A stretch of 64,000 bases of DNA, taken from assembly GCA_024426085.1 (NCBI GenBank), contig CP087976.1, forward strand, positions 124,001-188,000. Direction: 5' to 3'. This DNA is from Rhizobium sp. RCAM05350 (GTDB taxonomy: Bacteria; Pseudomonadota; Alphaproteobacteria; Rhizobiales; Rhizobiaceae). Shown piece by piece: positions 44,104 to 53,741 of this stretch. How positions within the stretch are numbered: position 1 is the first letter of the stretch; each line of letters begins with the position of its first letter. Made by a program: the position numbers and the translations under genes. The notes under the pieces were generated by a model. The model saw only the letters and a list, made by a program, of their open reading frames with translations. It was not told the origin of the DNA and made no database searches.

Positions 44104-45414
44104 ATGATACGGCACATCAAAACAGCCCAGGTTTCATCTTCGGACAGCAACGACGGTTCGGTCACCAAGGCCGTCGAGGCGCTCCTCGCCAAGGTGGAAA
44201 GCGGCGGCGACAAGGCCGTCCGGGAGCTTTCCGTCCAGTTCGACAAGCTGGATCGGGATTCCTATCGCCTGACCAAGGATGAAATCGCAACCACGATCAA
44301 TTCGCTGACCAAACGGGAGCGGGAAGATTTGGATTTCGCCCAGGATCAGGTGCGCAGGTTCGCCCAGGCCCAGAAAGACAGCCTGAAGGATCTGGAAATC
44401 GAGACCTTGCCGGGCGTCGTGCTCGGTCATCGTAATGTCCCAATCCAGAATGTCGGCTGCTATGTTCCGGGCGGCAAATATCCGCTGCTGGCGTCGGCAC
44501 ACATGACCGTGTTGACCGCGCGGGTCGCCGGTTGCGAGCGTGTCATCACCTGCGCACCGCCCTTCAAGGGCAAGATTTCCGAGAAGATCGTGGCTGCCCA
44601 GGCGCTCGCGGGTGCCGACGAGATCTATTGCCTCGGCGGTGTCCAGGCGATCGCGGCGATGGCCTATGGCACCGAGACGATCGACGCGGTGGATATGCTT
44701 GCGGGGCCGGGCAATGCCTATGTCGCCGAAGCCAAGCGCCTGCTGTTCGGCAAGGTCGGCATCGATCTGTTCGCCGGGCCGACGGAGACCCTGGTGATTG
44801 CCGACGATAGTGTCGATGGCGAACTGGTTGCCACCGATCTCTTGGGACAGGCCGAGCACGGCATCAATTCTCCGGCTGTACTGATCACCAATTCCGAAAA
44901 GCTGGCGCGCGATACGCTCGACGAGATCAAGCGGCTTCTCGCCATCCTGCCGACCGCCGAAATCGCCAGCAAGGCATGGGAGGATTTCGGCGAGATCATC
45001 CTGTGCGACACGATCGACGAGATGGTCTCCGAAGCCGACCGCGTCGCCTCCGAACATGTGCAGGTCATGACCCGGGATCCGGATTACTTCCTGAACAAGA
45101 TGCGGAACTACGGCGCACTGTTCCTCGGCGCCCGCACCAATGTCGCCTTCGGCGACAAGGTGATTGGCACCAACCACACGCTGCCGACCAACAAGGCCGC
45201 CCGCTACACCGGCGGTCTCTGGGTCGGGAAATTCCTGAAGACCTGCACCTACCAGCGCATCGAGACCGATGAGGCATCGGCGCTGATCGGCGCCTACGGC
45301 TCGCGGCTCTGCCTGATGGAAGGCTTCGCCGGACATGCCGAACAAGCAAACATCCGGGTCCGCCGCTACGGGAGAAAAAACGTCGGCTACGCCATGCCGG
45401 CAGACGCAAGCTGA
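44104..45414 (+). CDS. Histidinol-dehydrogenase-family enzyme, probable catabolic alcohol dehydrogenase
   Basis: Intact, 436 residues from ATG 44104. Family residues are present: LLGQAEHG (zinc-site Gln and His), ASEHVQVM (catalytic Glu-His pair), [20 protein letters not shown] and [18 protein letters not shown] with a late zinc His. [13 protein letters not shown] and [19 protein letters not shown] also match. It lies in a sugar-type uptake operon rather than with his genes, so biosynthesis of histidine is unlikely. HisD paralogues such as sulfopropanediol 3-dehydrogenase (HpsN) oxidise alcohols to acids twice; a similar two-step oxidation is a fair guess here. The true substrate is unknown. 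Confidence 0.82.
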   Translation: MIRHIKTAQVSSSDSNDGSVTKAVEALLAKVESGGDKAVRELSVQFDKLDRDSYRLTKDEIATTINSLTKREREDLDFAQDQVRRFAQAQKDSLKDLEIETLPGVVLGHRNVPIQNVGCYVPGGKYPLLASAHMTVLTARVAGCERVITCAPPFKGKISEKIVAAQALAGADEIYCLGGVQAIAAMAYGTETIDAVDMLAGPGNAYVAEAKRLLFGKVGIDLFAGPTETLVIADDSVDGELVATDLLGQAEHGINSPAVLITNSEKLARDTLDEIKRLLAILPTAEIASKAWEDFGEIILCDTIDEMVSEADRVASEHVQVMTRDPDYFLNKMRNYGALFLGARTNVAFGDKVIGTNHTLPTNKAARYTGGLWVGKFLKTCTYQRIETDEASALIGAYGSRLCLMEGFAGHAEQANIRVRRYGRKNVGYAMPADAS

Positions 45415-45477
45415 TTGCCACCGCCCGATAACAGCGAAACGCGACCGGGCACTAAACTTCACCAGAGAGGATAAACA

Positions 45478-46731
45478 ATGAACAAGTTCAAGTTGATTTT
45501 GATGGCTACCGCGGTTGCGCTACCACTGGCCGAACAAGCCATGGCCGAAACGAAGATCGAAGGTCTTCACGTCTGGACATCGGCAAGCGAAGTCAAGGCT
45601 TTGAAAGTCATCACCGACAAACTCGCGACAATGGGGTTCGAGTGGCAGGATAGCGCGGTGGGTGGTGCCAATGGCGCCAACGCCCAGCAGGCGCTGCGCA
45701 CGCGCGTGGCGGCCGGCAACCCTCCTGCCATCATGCAGTTTCTGGGCTTCGAGGGCCTCGGCTGGGCAAAGGAAGGCGCGCTGCGCTCCCTGAACGACCT
45801 GTACGCCAAGAATGGCTGGAAAGCGGACCTGCCGCCCGTCATGCTGCAATTCCTGGAGCAGGACGCCAACTTCTTCTCGACGCCGATCAACATGCACCGC
45901 CAGAACTGGGTATGGGCAAACAAGGCGGTATTCGACAAGGCAGGGATTTCGATCCCCGCCAGCTGGGACGAACTGATCGCCAGCGGCGAGAAGCTGAAAG
46001 CCATCGGGGTCACCCCGATCGCAATGAGCGATGAAAGCTGGCAGATCGAGGAACTGTTCGAGTCGATCCTGATCGACGTGAATGGCCCCGATTTCTACAA
46101 GAAGGCTGCGATCGATCTCGACGAGACCGCGCTGTCCAGCCCCGAGATGATCAAGACCTTCGAGATTCTCGGCAAGCTGCGTGGAATGCACGACGCTGGG
46201 TTTACCGGTCGTGACTGGTCGGCCGCCACCAACATGGTCGCCAATGGCCAGGCGGCGATGCAGGTCATGGGCGATTGGGCAAAGGGCGAATTCCTCGCCA
46301 AGGGCATGAAGCCGGGCGTCGATTTCCTCTGCTTCCCGACCCCAACAGCCACTCCGAACTACAAGTTCGTCTTCGATACGTTCGGTGGGTTCACGATCGA
46401 CAATGCCGATATCATCAAGGGTCAGGATGCGGTCGCCGAGGCGATCATGGATCCGGAGGTCCAGAAGAATTTCAACCTGATCAAGGGCTCGATCCCCGCA
46501 CGCCTCGATGTCTCCATGGATGACTTCGACGACTGCGCCAAGCGCAGCTTCTCGGATCGCGTCGAAGCCATCAAGAACAACGCAATCTATGGATCGTTGA
46601 CGGACGGCTTTGCCGTCGAGCCGCGGTTTTCCGGCGTGTTCCAGGATGTGGTCGGCAAGTTCTTCGTCACCGACATGAGTGCGGAAGATGCAGTCCAGGC
46701 TCTGGTTGACGGGATCAACAACGCACGTTGA
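45478..46731 (+). CDS. CUT1-type sugar ABC transporter periplasmic binding protein
   Basis: Intact 417-residue family 1 solute-binding protein. The signal peptide (about residues 1-23) ends EQAMAETK. The mature part has IEGLHVWTSASEVKALKVI, ALRTRVAAGNPPAIMQFLG, FFSTPINMHRQNWVWANK and MVANGQAAMQVMGDWAKGEF, typical of glucose and oligosaccharide binders. AGAGAGGATAAACA precedes the ATG. First of four intact transporter genes, 63 bases after the HisD-like gene, so the imported ligand is probably the substrate of that enzyme set. Confidence 0.92.
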   Translation: MNKFKLILMATAVALPLAEQAMAETKIEGLHVWTSASEVKALKVITDKLATMGFEWQDSAVGGANGANAQQALRTRVAAGNPPAIMQFLGFEGLGWAKEGALRSLNDLYAKNGWKADLPPVMLQFLEQDANFFSTPINMHRQNWVWANKAVFDKAGISIPASWDELIASGEKLKAIGVTPIAMSDESWQIEELFESILIDVNGPDFYKKAAIDLDETALSSPEMIKTFEILGKLRGMHDAGFTGRDWSAATNMVANGQAAMQVMGDWAKGEFLAKGMKPGVDFLCFPTPTATPNYKFVFDTFGGFTIDNADIIKGQDAVAEAIMDPEVQKNFNLIKGSIPARLDVSMDDFDDCAKRSFSDRVEAIKNNAIYGSLTDGFAVEPRFSGVFQDVVGKFFVTDMSAEDAVQALVDGINNAR

Positions 46732-46745
46732 GCCGAGCGCGTTGT

Positions 46746-46777
46746 TGCCGGGCACCGTCTCGCATGTGTGCCCGGCA
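46746..46777 (+). repeat. Hairpin between binding-protein and permease genes
   Basis: TGCCGGGCAC (46746-46755), 12-base loop, GTGCCCGGCA (46768-46777); perfect 10-bp stem without a T-run, 14 bases after the binding-protein stop. It mirrors the hairpin at 32551 in the other CUT1 operon and probably stabilises the upstream mRNA segment. Confidence 0.6.
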
Positions 46778-46824
46778 GCACCGCTTCTTCCTCAACCGAA
46801 CCAATTGACCAAGGGGCAATTTAA

Positions 46825-47721
46825 ATGAGTGGATCCATTCCATTTTCGGATCGTATTGCAAATTGGCTGCCGCGGCTTGTCTTGGCTCCCAGCCTCCTGG
46901 TGGTGTTAGTCGTGGTTTACCTGTTCATCTGCTGGACCGGCTGGATTTCGCTGTCATCCTCGATGATCGTGCCGAAATACGACTTCGTCGGTTTGAGCCA
47001 GTATGTCCGCCTGTGGTCGACGCCGCGCTGGCACACGGCGGTTTTCAACCTCGTCATTTTCTCTGTCCTGTTCCTGGGCATCACAACCTTGCTCGGCTTG
47101 CTGATGGCCATTCTGCTGGATCAGAAAATACGTTGCGAAGGCGCGTTGCGGGCAATCTTCCTGTACCCGATGGCGCTCTCCTTCATCGTCACCGGCACCG
47201 CCTGGAAGTGGATCCTCAACCCGGCTCTCGGCGTTCAAAAAGTGGTCAATGATCTCGGTTGGACCAGCTTCGTATTCGACTGGATCGCGCGGCCAAGCTT
47301 TGCAATCTATTGCGTTGTGATCGCGGCCGTATGGCAATCCACCGGCTTTGCCATGGCACTCTTTCTCGCCGGCCTGCGCGGTATCGACAATTCGGTGATC
47401 AAGGCCGCCCAGATCGAAGGGGCAAGTCTGCCTCTGATCTACAGGCAGATTGTTATTCCGATGCTGCGCCCAGCGTTTCTGAGCGTGATTGTTCTGCTCA
47501 GCTACATCGCGATCAAAAGCTTCGATCTCATTCTCGCACTGACAAATACCGGCCCCGGTTCCGCAACCGAAATGCCGTCGACCTTCATGTATTCCGCCAC
47601 GTTCCGGCGCGACCAGATGGGGGTAGGGGCCGCAAGCGCGATGATGATGCTGATGACGGTCGTGGCCATCATCGTCCCTTACCTGTACTCGGAATTGAAG
47701 GAGACCGGCGATGGCCACTAA
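46825..47721 (+). CDS. CUT1-type sugar ABC permease, MalF-like
   Basis: Intact 298-residue inner-membrane permease. Spans include LVLAPSLLVVLVVVYLFICW, AVFNLVIFSVLFLGITTLLG and a last span VVAIIVPYLYSEL. The ATPase-coupling loop is IDNSVIKAAQIEGASLPLIY and ALTNTGPGSATEMPS is the usual following region. It overlaps the next permease by 11 bases, so tight coupling is expected. Confidence 0.92.
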   Translation: MSGSIPFSDRIANWLPRLVLAPSLLVVLVVVYLFICWTGWISLSSSMIVPKYDFVGLSQYVRLWSTPRWHTAVFNLVIFSVLFLGITTLLGLLMAILLDQKIRCEGALRAIFLYPMALSFIVTGTAWKWILNPALGVQKVVNDLGWTSFVFDWIARPSFAIYCVVIAAVWQSTGFAMALFLAGLRGIDNSVIKAAQIEGASLPLIYRQIVIPMLRPAFLSVIVLLSYIAIKSFDLILALTNTGPGSATEMPSTFMYSATFRRDQMGVGAASAMMMLMTVVAIIVPYLYSELKETGDGH

Positions 47722-48589
47722 AGCCCCGTCTCATCAACGGCAACAGCTGTTGGGTCGTGCAATCATCTATGGCGGCCTGTTGTTCATGGCCGCGTTCTAT
47801 CTCATGCCGCTATGGGTGATGATCACCACGTCGGTGAAGCACCTGGATGAAATCTACGCGGGCTCCTTCATCGGCTTGCCGAAGCAGATCACGTTCGAGG
47901 CCTGGCAGACAGCCTGGTCGGAGGCCTGTAACGGAACGGCCTGCCGGGGCCTGAAGCCCTATTTCATCAATTCGTTGCTGATGACGATCCCGGCAGTCCT
48001 GTTGTCGACCGGCATCGGCGCGATCAACGGCTACGTGATTACCAAATGGCGCTTTCCCGGTTCCAACGTGATTTTCGGACTGCTGCTGTTCGGCTGCTTC
48101 CTGCCGTTTCAAGCGGTCATCCTGCCAATGGCCCAAACCCTTGGAATGCTCGGACTGGCGGGCACGATTCCCGGTCTGGTTCTCGTCCACACCGTTTATG
48201 GGATCGCCTTCACCACGCTGTTTTTCCGCAACTATTTCATCAGCATCCCCGACGAGTTGGTCAAGGCGGCTCAGATCGACGGCGCGGGATTTATTCGGAT
48301 ATTCGTATCGATCATCTTGCCGACCGCACTACCGATCATTGTTGTGTCCTGCATCTGGCAGTTCACGCAGATATGGAACGACTTTCTGTTCGGCGCCTCC
48401 TTCACTGCCGGCGAAAACGCACCGATTACGGTGGCGCTCAACAACATCGTCAACGTCTCCATGGGACGCAAGCAGTACAACGTCGACATGGCGGCAGCCA
48501 TGATCGCCGCTCTCCCCACCCTCATCGTTTATGTCGTTGCCGGCCGCTACTTCGTGCGTGGGCTGACCGCTGGTGCTGTGAAAGGCTGA
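47711..48589 (+). CDS. CUT1-type sugar ABC permease, MalG-like
   Basis: Intact 292-residue permease. It has AAFYLMPLWVMITTSVKHLD at the first span, GLLLFGCFLPFQAVILPMAQ, and the coupling loop IPDELVKAAQIDGAGFIRI. The end FVRGLTAGAVKG parallels the MalG-type subunit at 33540-34376. Forms the channel with the preceding gene and is four bases from the ATPase gene. Confidence 0.93.
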   Translation: MATKAPSHQRQQLLGRAIIYGGLLFMAAFYLMPLWVMITTSVKHLDEIYAGSFIGLPKQITFEAWQTAWSEACNGTACRGLKPYFINSLLMTIPAVLLSTGIGAINGYVITKWRFPGSNVIFGLLLFGCFLPFQAVILPMAQTLGMLGLAGTIPGLVLVHTVYGIAFTTLFFRNYFISIPDELVKAAQIDGAGFIRIFVSIILPTALPIIVVSCIWQFTQIWNDFLFGASFTAGENAPITVALNNIVNVSMGRKQYNVDMAAAMIAALPTLIVYVVAGRYFVRGLTAGAVKG

Positions 48590-48593
48590 AGAC

Positions 48594-49694
48594 ATGTCTA
48601 CACTTGAAATCGATCGCATCCGTAAATCCTATGGCATTCACGAGGTCCTGAAGGAGGTTTCGATCTCCATCGCTACCGGTGATTTCCTCGTGTTGCTCGG
48701 TCCGTCGGGCTGTGGCAAGTCCACGCTTCTCAACATGATCGCAGGCCTCGACAGCATCACGGGCGGCGAGGTCCGCATCGCGGGCAAGGTCGTCAACGAC
48801 CTCTCGCCGAAGGATCGCGACATCGCCATGGTGTTCCAGTCCTATGCACTCTATCCGACAATGACGGTTCGCCAGAACATCGAGTTCGGGATGAAGATCC
48901 GCGGCGTCCCTCCGGCGGAGCGGGAAAAGGCTGTGAGCAAGGCCGCCGATCTGCTGCAGATGACCCATCTGCTGGATCGAAAGCCCGCCCAGCTCTCGGG
49001 TGGCCAGCGCCAGCGCGTGGCCATGGGCCGGGCGATCGTGCGCCAGCCGAAACTGTTCCTGTTCGACGAGCCGCTGTCCAATCTCGACGCCAAGCTGCGT
49101 GTCGACATGCGCACGGAAATCAAGCGTCTGCACGCCCGGCTTGGGACGACGATCGTCTATGTCACGCACGACCAGATCGAGGCTATGACGCTCGCGACCC
49201 GTGTGGCCGTCATGAAGGACGGGGTGGTGCAGCAGCTCGACGAACCCCAGGTGGTGTACGACCGCCCGGCCAATGTCTATGTCGCGAAATTCGTCGGATC
49301 GCCGTCGATGAATATCATTCCAGGCGTGCTCGAGGTTCAGGGTTCGACCGTGAGCGCCGTCGTTGATGTCGCCAACCGGCAGCCCGCGCGCATTTCGGGC
49401 ATTCCGATGTCTCTCGAAACAGCTCGAAAATATGCGGGCAAGAAGGTGCTCGTCGGCATCCGCCCAGAGAACTTTTCAATTGCCGCCGGCGATCACGGAT
49501 CGACGCTCGCCGTCGATATCGATGTGGTCGAGCCGACCGGCCCCGATACGCTGGTCGTCTTCAATTGCGGTGGTGTCGAGGTGACTGCCCGGTTGCCGCC
49601 CAAGCAGGCGAGTGCCGGATCTGAGGCCGTCCTGTCCGTCGATACGTCCAAAGTCGTCATCTTCGATGCCATCTCCGAAACCCGTATCGATTGA
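48594..49694 (+). CDS. CUT1-type sugar ABC transporter ATPase
   Basis: Intact 366-residue MalK/UgpC-type ATPase. Walker A GPSGCGKST, Q-loop [12 protein letters not shown], signature [15 protein letters not shown], Walker [17 protein letters not shown] and H-loop YVTHDQIEAMTLA are all intact. The C-terminal regulatory domain has VGIRPENFSI. Comparing it with the broken P-loop at 34500 supports the view that the latter is a base error. It is followed directly by the first GMC oxidoreductase. Confidence 0.95.
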   Translation: MSTLEIDRIRKSYGIHEVLKEVSISIATGDFLVLLGPSGCGKSTLLNMIAGLDSITGGEVRIAGKVVNDLSPKDRDIAMVFQSYALYPTMTVRQNIEFGMKIRGVPPAEREKAVSKAADLLQMTHLLDRKPAQLSGGQRQRVAMGRAIVRQPKLFLFDEPLSNLDAKLRVDMRTEIKRLHARLGTTIVYVTHDQIEAMTLATRVAVMKDGVVQQLDEPQVVYDRPANVYVAKFVGSPSMNIIPGVLEVQGSTVSAVVDVANRQPARISGIPMSLETARKYAGKKVLVGIRPENFSIAAGDHGSTLAVDIDVVEPTGPDTLVVFNCGGVEVTARLPPKQASAGSEAVLSVDTSKVVIFDAISETRID

Positions 49695-49703
49695 GGAGAT
49701 ATG

Positions 49704-51207
49704 ATGACACAGACAGCGGACATCGTCATCATCGGTTCGGGCGTTGGCGGCGCGTCGCTTGCGCACAGCCTGGCGCCATCGGGGCTGCGCATCGTCATCC
49801 TCGAACGCGGCGAGCGCCTGAAGGACACCCCTGAGGCCCGCGACGACGTCGCTATCTTCCAGAAGGGCTTTTACAGGTCATCGGAGGAATGGCTGGGAAC
49901 CGACGGCGAGAGCTTCCTGCCGGGCAACTACTACTATGTGGGCGGCAATTCCAAGTTCTTCAGGGGCGGTCATGTATCGTTACCGTCATGAGGATTTTTC
50001 AGCCCGGCCGCATATGGATGGTGCCTCGCCGGGTTGGCCGATGTCCTATGACGACCTTGCGCCCTGGTACGACCGGGCGGAGGCGATTTTCCGGGTCCGC
50101 GGCTCAACGCAGCAGGACCCGACCGAGCCGGTGCATGCAAAGCCCTATGCTTATCCGGCCGTACCGGACGAACCGGCAATCGCAGCGGTGCGCAAGCGGC
50201 TGGAAAAGGCCGGCATCCACCCGTCCTCGCTTCCTCTGGCGATCGATCTCGATACCTGGCTGGAACGCGCGCCCACCGGCTGGGATGCATTTCCCAATAC
50301 GGGCGAGGGCAAGATCGATGCGGAAGTTGGGCCGTTAAAGAGCGCTCTCGACTATCCGAACGTCAGCATCGTGACGGGCGCTCGCGTGACGCGGCTGGAC
50401 GTGGATGAAAGTGGGCGCAGGATCGTTGCGGCAGTCTACATAAAGGACGGGGTGGAGCAGCGCAATTCTGCTGGCCGCTTCGCCGTCGCTGCCGGTGCGG
50501 TGCAGTCCGCGGCTCTCCTTCTGCGCTCGACCAGCAGGGCCCATCCAACCGGACTGGGCAACAGCTCCGATCAGTTGGGCCGCAATTTCATGAACCACAA
50601 TACGACGGCAATGCTCGCCATCGATCCGTTCAGGCGCAACAGCTGCGTCTATCAGAAGACCATCGCCTTCAACGATTTCTACAATGAAAATAATGAGCAT
50701 GGCTTCCCGCTCGGGGAACGTCCAGCTGCTCGGGCATATTACCGGCAATATCCTGAAGGCGAATTTTCCGGTCCCTGCGCCGGGCTGGCTCACCAGCCTG
50801 ATCGCGCGGCACGCCTATGGCTGGTTCCTGACCAGCGAAGACCTGCCGAGCCCCGAGAGCCGGGTCACGGTGCGCGATGATCGCATCGTCATGCACTGGA
50901 TCAGGACGAACATGCGGGCGCATGAGGCCCTGATCGCCAAGACGCGCGCGTCATGCGCAAGGCGGGATTTCCCATCGTGCTGACGCATACGTTCGGCCGC
51001 AAGACGACGTCGCATCAATGTGGTACCGCGCGAATGGGCAGCGATCCGAAGACCTCCGTGGTTGATCTCAATTGCCGCAGCCACGATGTGGAAAATCTCT
51101 ACATCACCGACGCTTCGGTCCTGCCGACGTCGGCGGCCGTCAATCCGGCATTGACCGTTTCGGCGCTGGCGATCAAGGCCGGCGCCTCCATCGCGAGGCA
51201 AGCATGA
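49704..51207 (+). CDS. GMC-family oxidoreductase 1 (three frameshifts)
   Basis: FAD-dependent oxidoreductase of the glucose-methanol-choline type, about 500 residues. The FAD motif DIVIIGSGVGGASLAHSLAP is at the N-terminus, NYYYVGGNSKFF at the usual flavin loop, and the C-terminal active-site region reads TSHQCGTARMGSDPKTSVVD with the conserved His, then NPALTVSALAIKAG. Breaks lie near 49965, 50690 and 50950. GGAG at 49695-49698 favours ATG 49704 over ATG 49701. It overlaps the second GMC gene by four bases. No signal peptide is seen, so it is probably cytoplasmic. Confidence 0.85.
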
Positions 51208-52851
51208 TGACCTTTCGCAATCTCGGATCGGCACGCCTCGGCATTCGTCCCGCTCGGCCGGACGAACTGAATACATTCGACTACATCGTTGTCGGCGGCG
51301 GCTCCACCGGCTGCGTCGTGGCTTCGCGCCTCTCGGAAGATCCGAATGTGACCGTGCTGCTTCTGGAGGAGGGGCCGCGCGATCGTAGTCCTTACATCCA
51401 TATCCCCGGCGCCTATTACAAGACCGCGCAGGGCCCGCTCCTGAAACGCATTCCCTGGGAGCCGATGGCGGAGCAGGAGCGCGAGGAGACGCCAACTATG
51501 GTGCAGGCAAGGGTTCTCGGCGGCGGCAGCTCGGTTAACGCGATGATCTATATCCGAGGCGTCCCATCTGACTACGAACAGTGGGCGGCGATGGGGGCCG
51601 ATGGCTGGGGCTATGCCGACGTCCTGCCCTATTTCAAGCGTGCCGAGGACAACAACCGATTCAGCAACGATGTCCACGGTGTCGGCGGGCCGCTCGGGGT
51701 TTCCGATGTCGACTATATCCACCCCCTGACGCGCCTGGCTGCAGGCCTGCCAGCAGGCGGGGCTTCCCTATAATCCGGACTTCAATTCCGGCGACCCGAC
51801 GGGCTGTGGCCTTTACCAGATCACCGCGCGCGATGGCCGCCGTAGCTCGGCCGCGGTTGCCTATCTCAAGCAGGCCCGCAAGCGGAGCAATCTACGGATC
51901 GAGACCGGCTGCACCGTGACGCGCGTCATCATCGAGAAGGGGCGCGCAGTCGGCGTCGAATGTGCCAAGGGCACGCGCAGGATCGTCTACAAGGCACAGC
52001 AGGAAGTCGTTCTGTCCGCAGGCGCGATTGCGACCCCAAAGCTCATGATGCTGTCGGGGCTCGGGCCCGCCGAGCAGATCAGGCGGCAGGGTCTCACCGT
52101 CCATGCCGATATCCCCGGTGTCGGACAAAACCTTCAGGATCACACCGAGATTTCGCTGGTCTACCAGCTCAACGGTCCCCACAGTTACGACAAGTACAAA
52201 AAGCTGCATTGGAAGGCGGCGGCGGGCCTGAACTATGCCCTGTTTCGCAACGGTCCTGCGTCATCCAACCTGATCGAAGGCGGCGCTTTCTGGTGGGGCA
52301 ACAAGGACGAGACGGTGCCGGATATCCAGTATTTCATGGTCGTCGGCGCCGGTATCGAAGAGGGGGTGGACGCGGTTCCCGGCGGCAATGGCTGCACGGT
52401 GAACCTTGGACAGATCCGACCGCGCTCCAGGGGCGAAGTGACGCTTGCGAGCGCCGATCCCCTTGCCAATCCACGCGTCGCGCCGCGCTATTTCTCCGAT
52501 CCGCACGATCTGGATGCAATCACCGAAGGAACGATGGCGGCGCTCGACATCATGGCGCAGCCTGCAATCGCGTCCTTTGTCGAAACACGACATGCACCCG
52601 CGCCAAATCTCACTTCGCGCGCCGATATCAGGACGTTTTGCCAGCGGACGGCGCATGCTGCCCTGCATCCGTCCGGGACATGCCGGATGGGCCAGGACGA
52701 CATGGCCGTCGTCGATCCGCAGCTGCGGGTGAGGGGCATCGAGGGGCTCCGCATCGCCGATGCGTCGATCATGCCGACACTGATCTCCGGCAATCCGAAC
52801 TCCGTCTGCATCATGATCGGCGAACGCGCGGCCGAATTCCTCCGGGTGTAA
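51204..52851 (+). CDS. GMC-family oxidoreductase 2, choline-dehydrogenase-like (frameshifted near 51745)
   Basis: About 550 residues. The FAD motif FDYIVVGGGSTGCVVASRLS starts about residue 25, followed by ARVLGGGSSVNAMIYIRG. After the break come ARDGRRSSAAVAYLKQA, VVLSAGAIATPKLMMLSGLG and GVGQNLQDH. The catalytic His lies in AALHPSGTCRMG and the late Asn in SGNPNSVCIMIGERAAEFL. It belongs to the alcohol/choline dehydrogenase branch and is only distantly similar to GMC 1. Together they may oxidise alcohol groups of the imported compound, with electrons passed to an unidentified acceptor. Confidence 0.88.
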
Positions 52852-53037
52852 GACCGGCGGAATCATGCACCTCCTGCAACGGGCGGGAGGCCAAGCATTG
52901 CCCCGGCATGGGCGCGGCCCAATATGCCGTAGATGGCTGCAACTGTCCCCATATCAAATCGCCAAAAGGAGTCGTGCCATCGTCAACGATGGCGCGTTGG
53001 CCTCAGGTACGCGTGATTCTGCCTCGCTTCATAAATA

Positions 53038-53085
53038 ATGCATGAACGTGCGGTTTTAATTGCGCGTTCAGGCGAATTCGTGCAT
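53038..53085. promoter_or_regulatory. Candidate DeoR operator upstream of the HAD and DeoR genes
   Basis: An outer pair ATGCATGAA (53038-53046) and its counterpart TTCGTGCAT (53077-53085) enclose a second pair, TGAACGTGCG and TGCGCGTTCA. On the minus strand 53085-53072 reads ATGCACGAATTCGC, matching ATGCACGAATACGC at 56683-56696 in 13 of 14 bases. It lies about 40 bases before the HAD gene start. Confidence 0.5.
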
Positions 53086-53126
53086 AAGAAATTATAGCAA
53101 GCAGAATGAGGCTGGAATGAGCGCGC

Positions 53127-53741
53127 GTGATCGTCTTTGATATCGGTGGGGTCCTGATCGACTGGAATCCTGCCTATCTCTATCGAAAATTGCTGCCGGA
53201 TGAGGCGAGTGTTTCGCAGTTCCTGAAAGAAGTCTGCACGGGGTGGGTGGAACGAGCAGTTCGACGCCGGAGTGCCGTTTGCCGACGGCATCGCCGATCT
53301 CGCCGGGCGTCATCCGGACAGAGCCGATCTCATCGAGGCCTACTGGCACCGGTGGCACGAGATGCTGGGCGGAGAAGTGCCGGGCACAGCCAAAATTCTC
53401 GAGCGCTTGAAGATGGCCGGCGTCCCGGTCCACGCCATTTCCAACTGGTCCGCCGAAACCTTCCCGCGCTGGAGCGCTTTCCTTTTCTTGATGCCTTCGA
53501 CATTCTGGTGGTGTCCGGCCGGGAAAAACTCGTGAAGCCCGGGATTGCGATTTTCAAGCTGTTCCTGGAGCGGGCGGGGGTTCCGGCCGAGGACTGCCTG
53601 TTCATCGACGACAATCCCGCAAATATCGCGGCCGCGGCATCGCTCGGGTTCCAGACGGAGCTTTTCCGGACGGCTGAAGCGTTGGAGGAGCGGCTGGCCG
53701 CCACGGGCCTTCTGCCGCAGAACGAAGAGGTGGGTGCATGA
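53127..53741 (+). CDS. HAD-superfamily hydrolase (two frameshifts)
   Basis: Haloacid-dehalogenase-like phosphatase, about 204 residues. Motif I is VFDIGGVLIDWN with the nucleophile Asp (the usual second Asp is Gly, as in many YihX-like proteins). VPVHAISNWSAETFP carries motif II, SGREKLVKPGIAIF the motif III Lys, and CLFIDDNPANIAAA motif IV. Breaks lie near 53240 and 53465. The first looks like a four-base gain in a GGGTGGGTGG stretch. GTG 53127 is the first in-frame start; the ATG at 53117 is in another frame. It overlaps the DeoR gene start by four bases, so a sugar phosphate is the likely substrate. Confidence 0.82.
   Translation: MIVFDIGGVLIDWNPAYLYRKLLPDEASVSQFLKEVCTGWVERAVRRRSAVCRRHRRSRRASSGQSRSHRGLLAPVARDAGRRSAGHSQNSRALEDGRRPGPRHFQLVRRNLPALERFPFLDAFDILVVSGREKLVKPGIAIFKLFLERAGVPAEDCLFIDDNPANIAAAASLGFQTELFRTAEALEERLAATGLLPQNEEVGA

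Noticed and set aside
44104-45414. Assignment of the HisD-like gene to histidine biosynthesis
   Set aside because: No other his gene is near, and the operon is a transporter and catabolic set; paralogues of this family act in catabolism.
44134-45462. Minus-strand ORF of 442 codons opposite the HisD-like gene
   Set aside because: Antisense shadow; the plus strand carries all conserved residues of the family.
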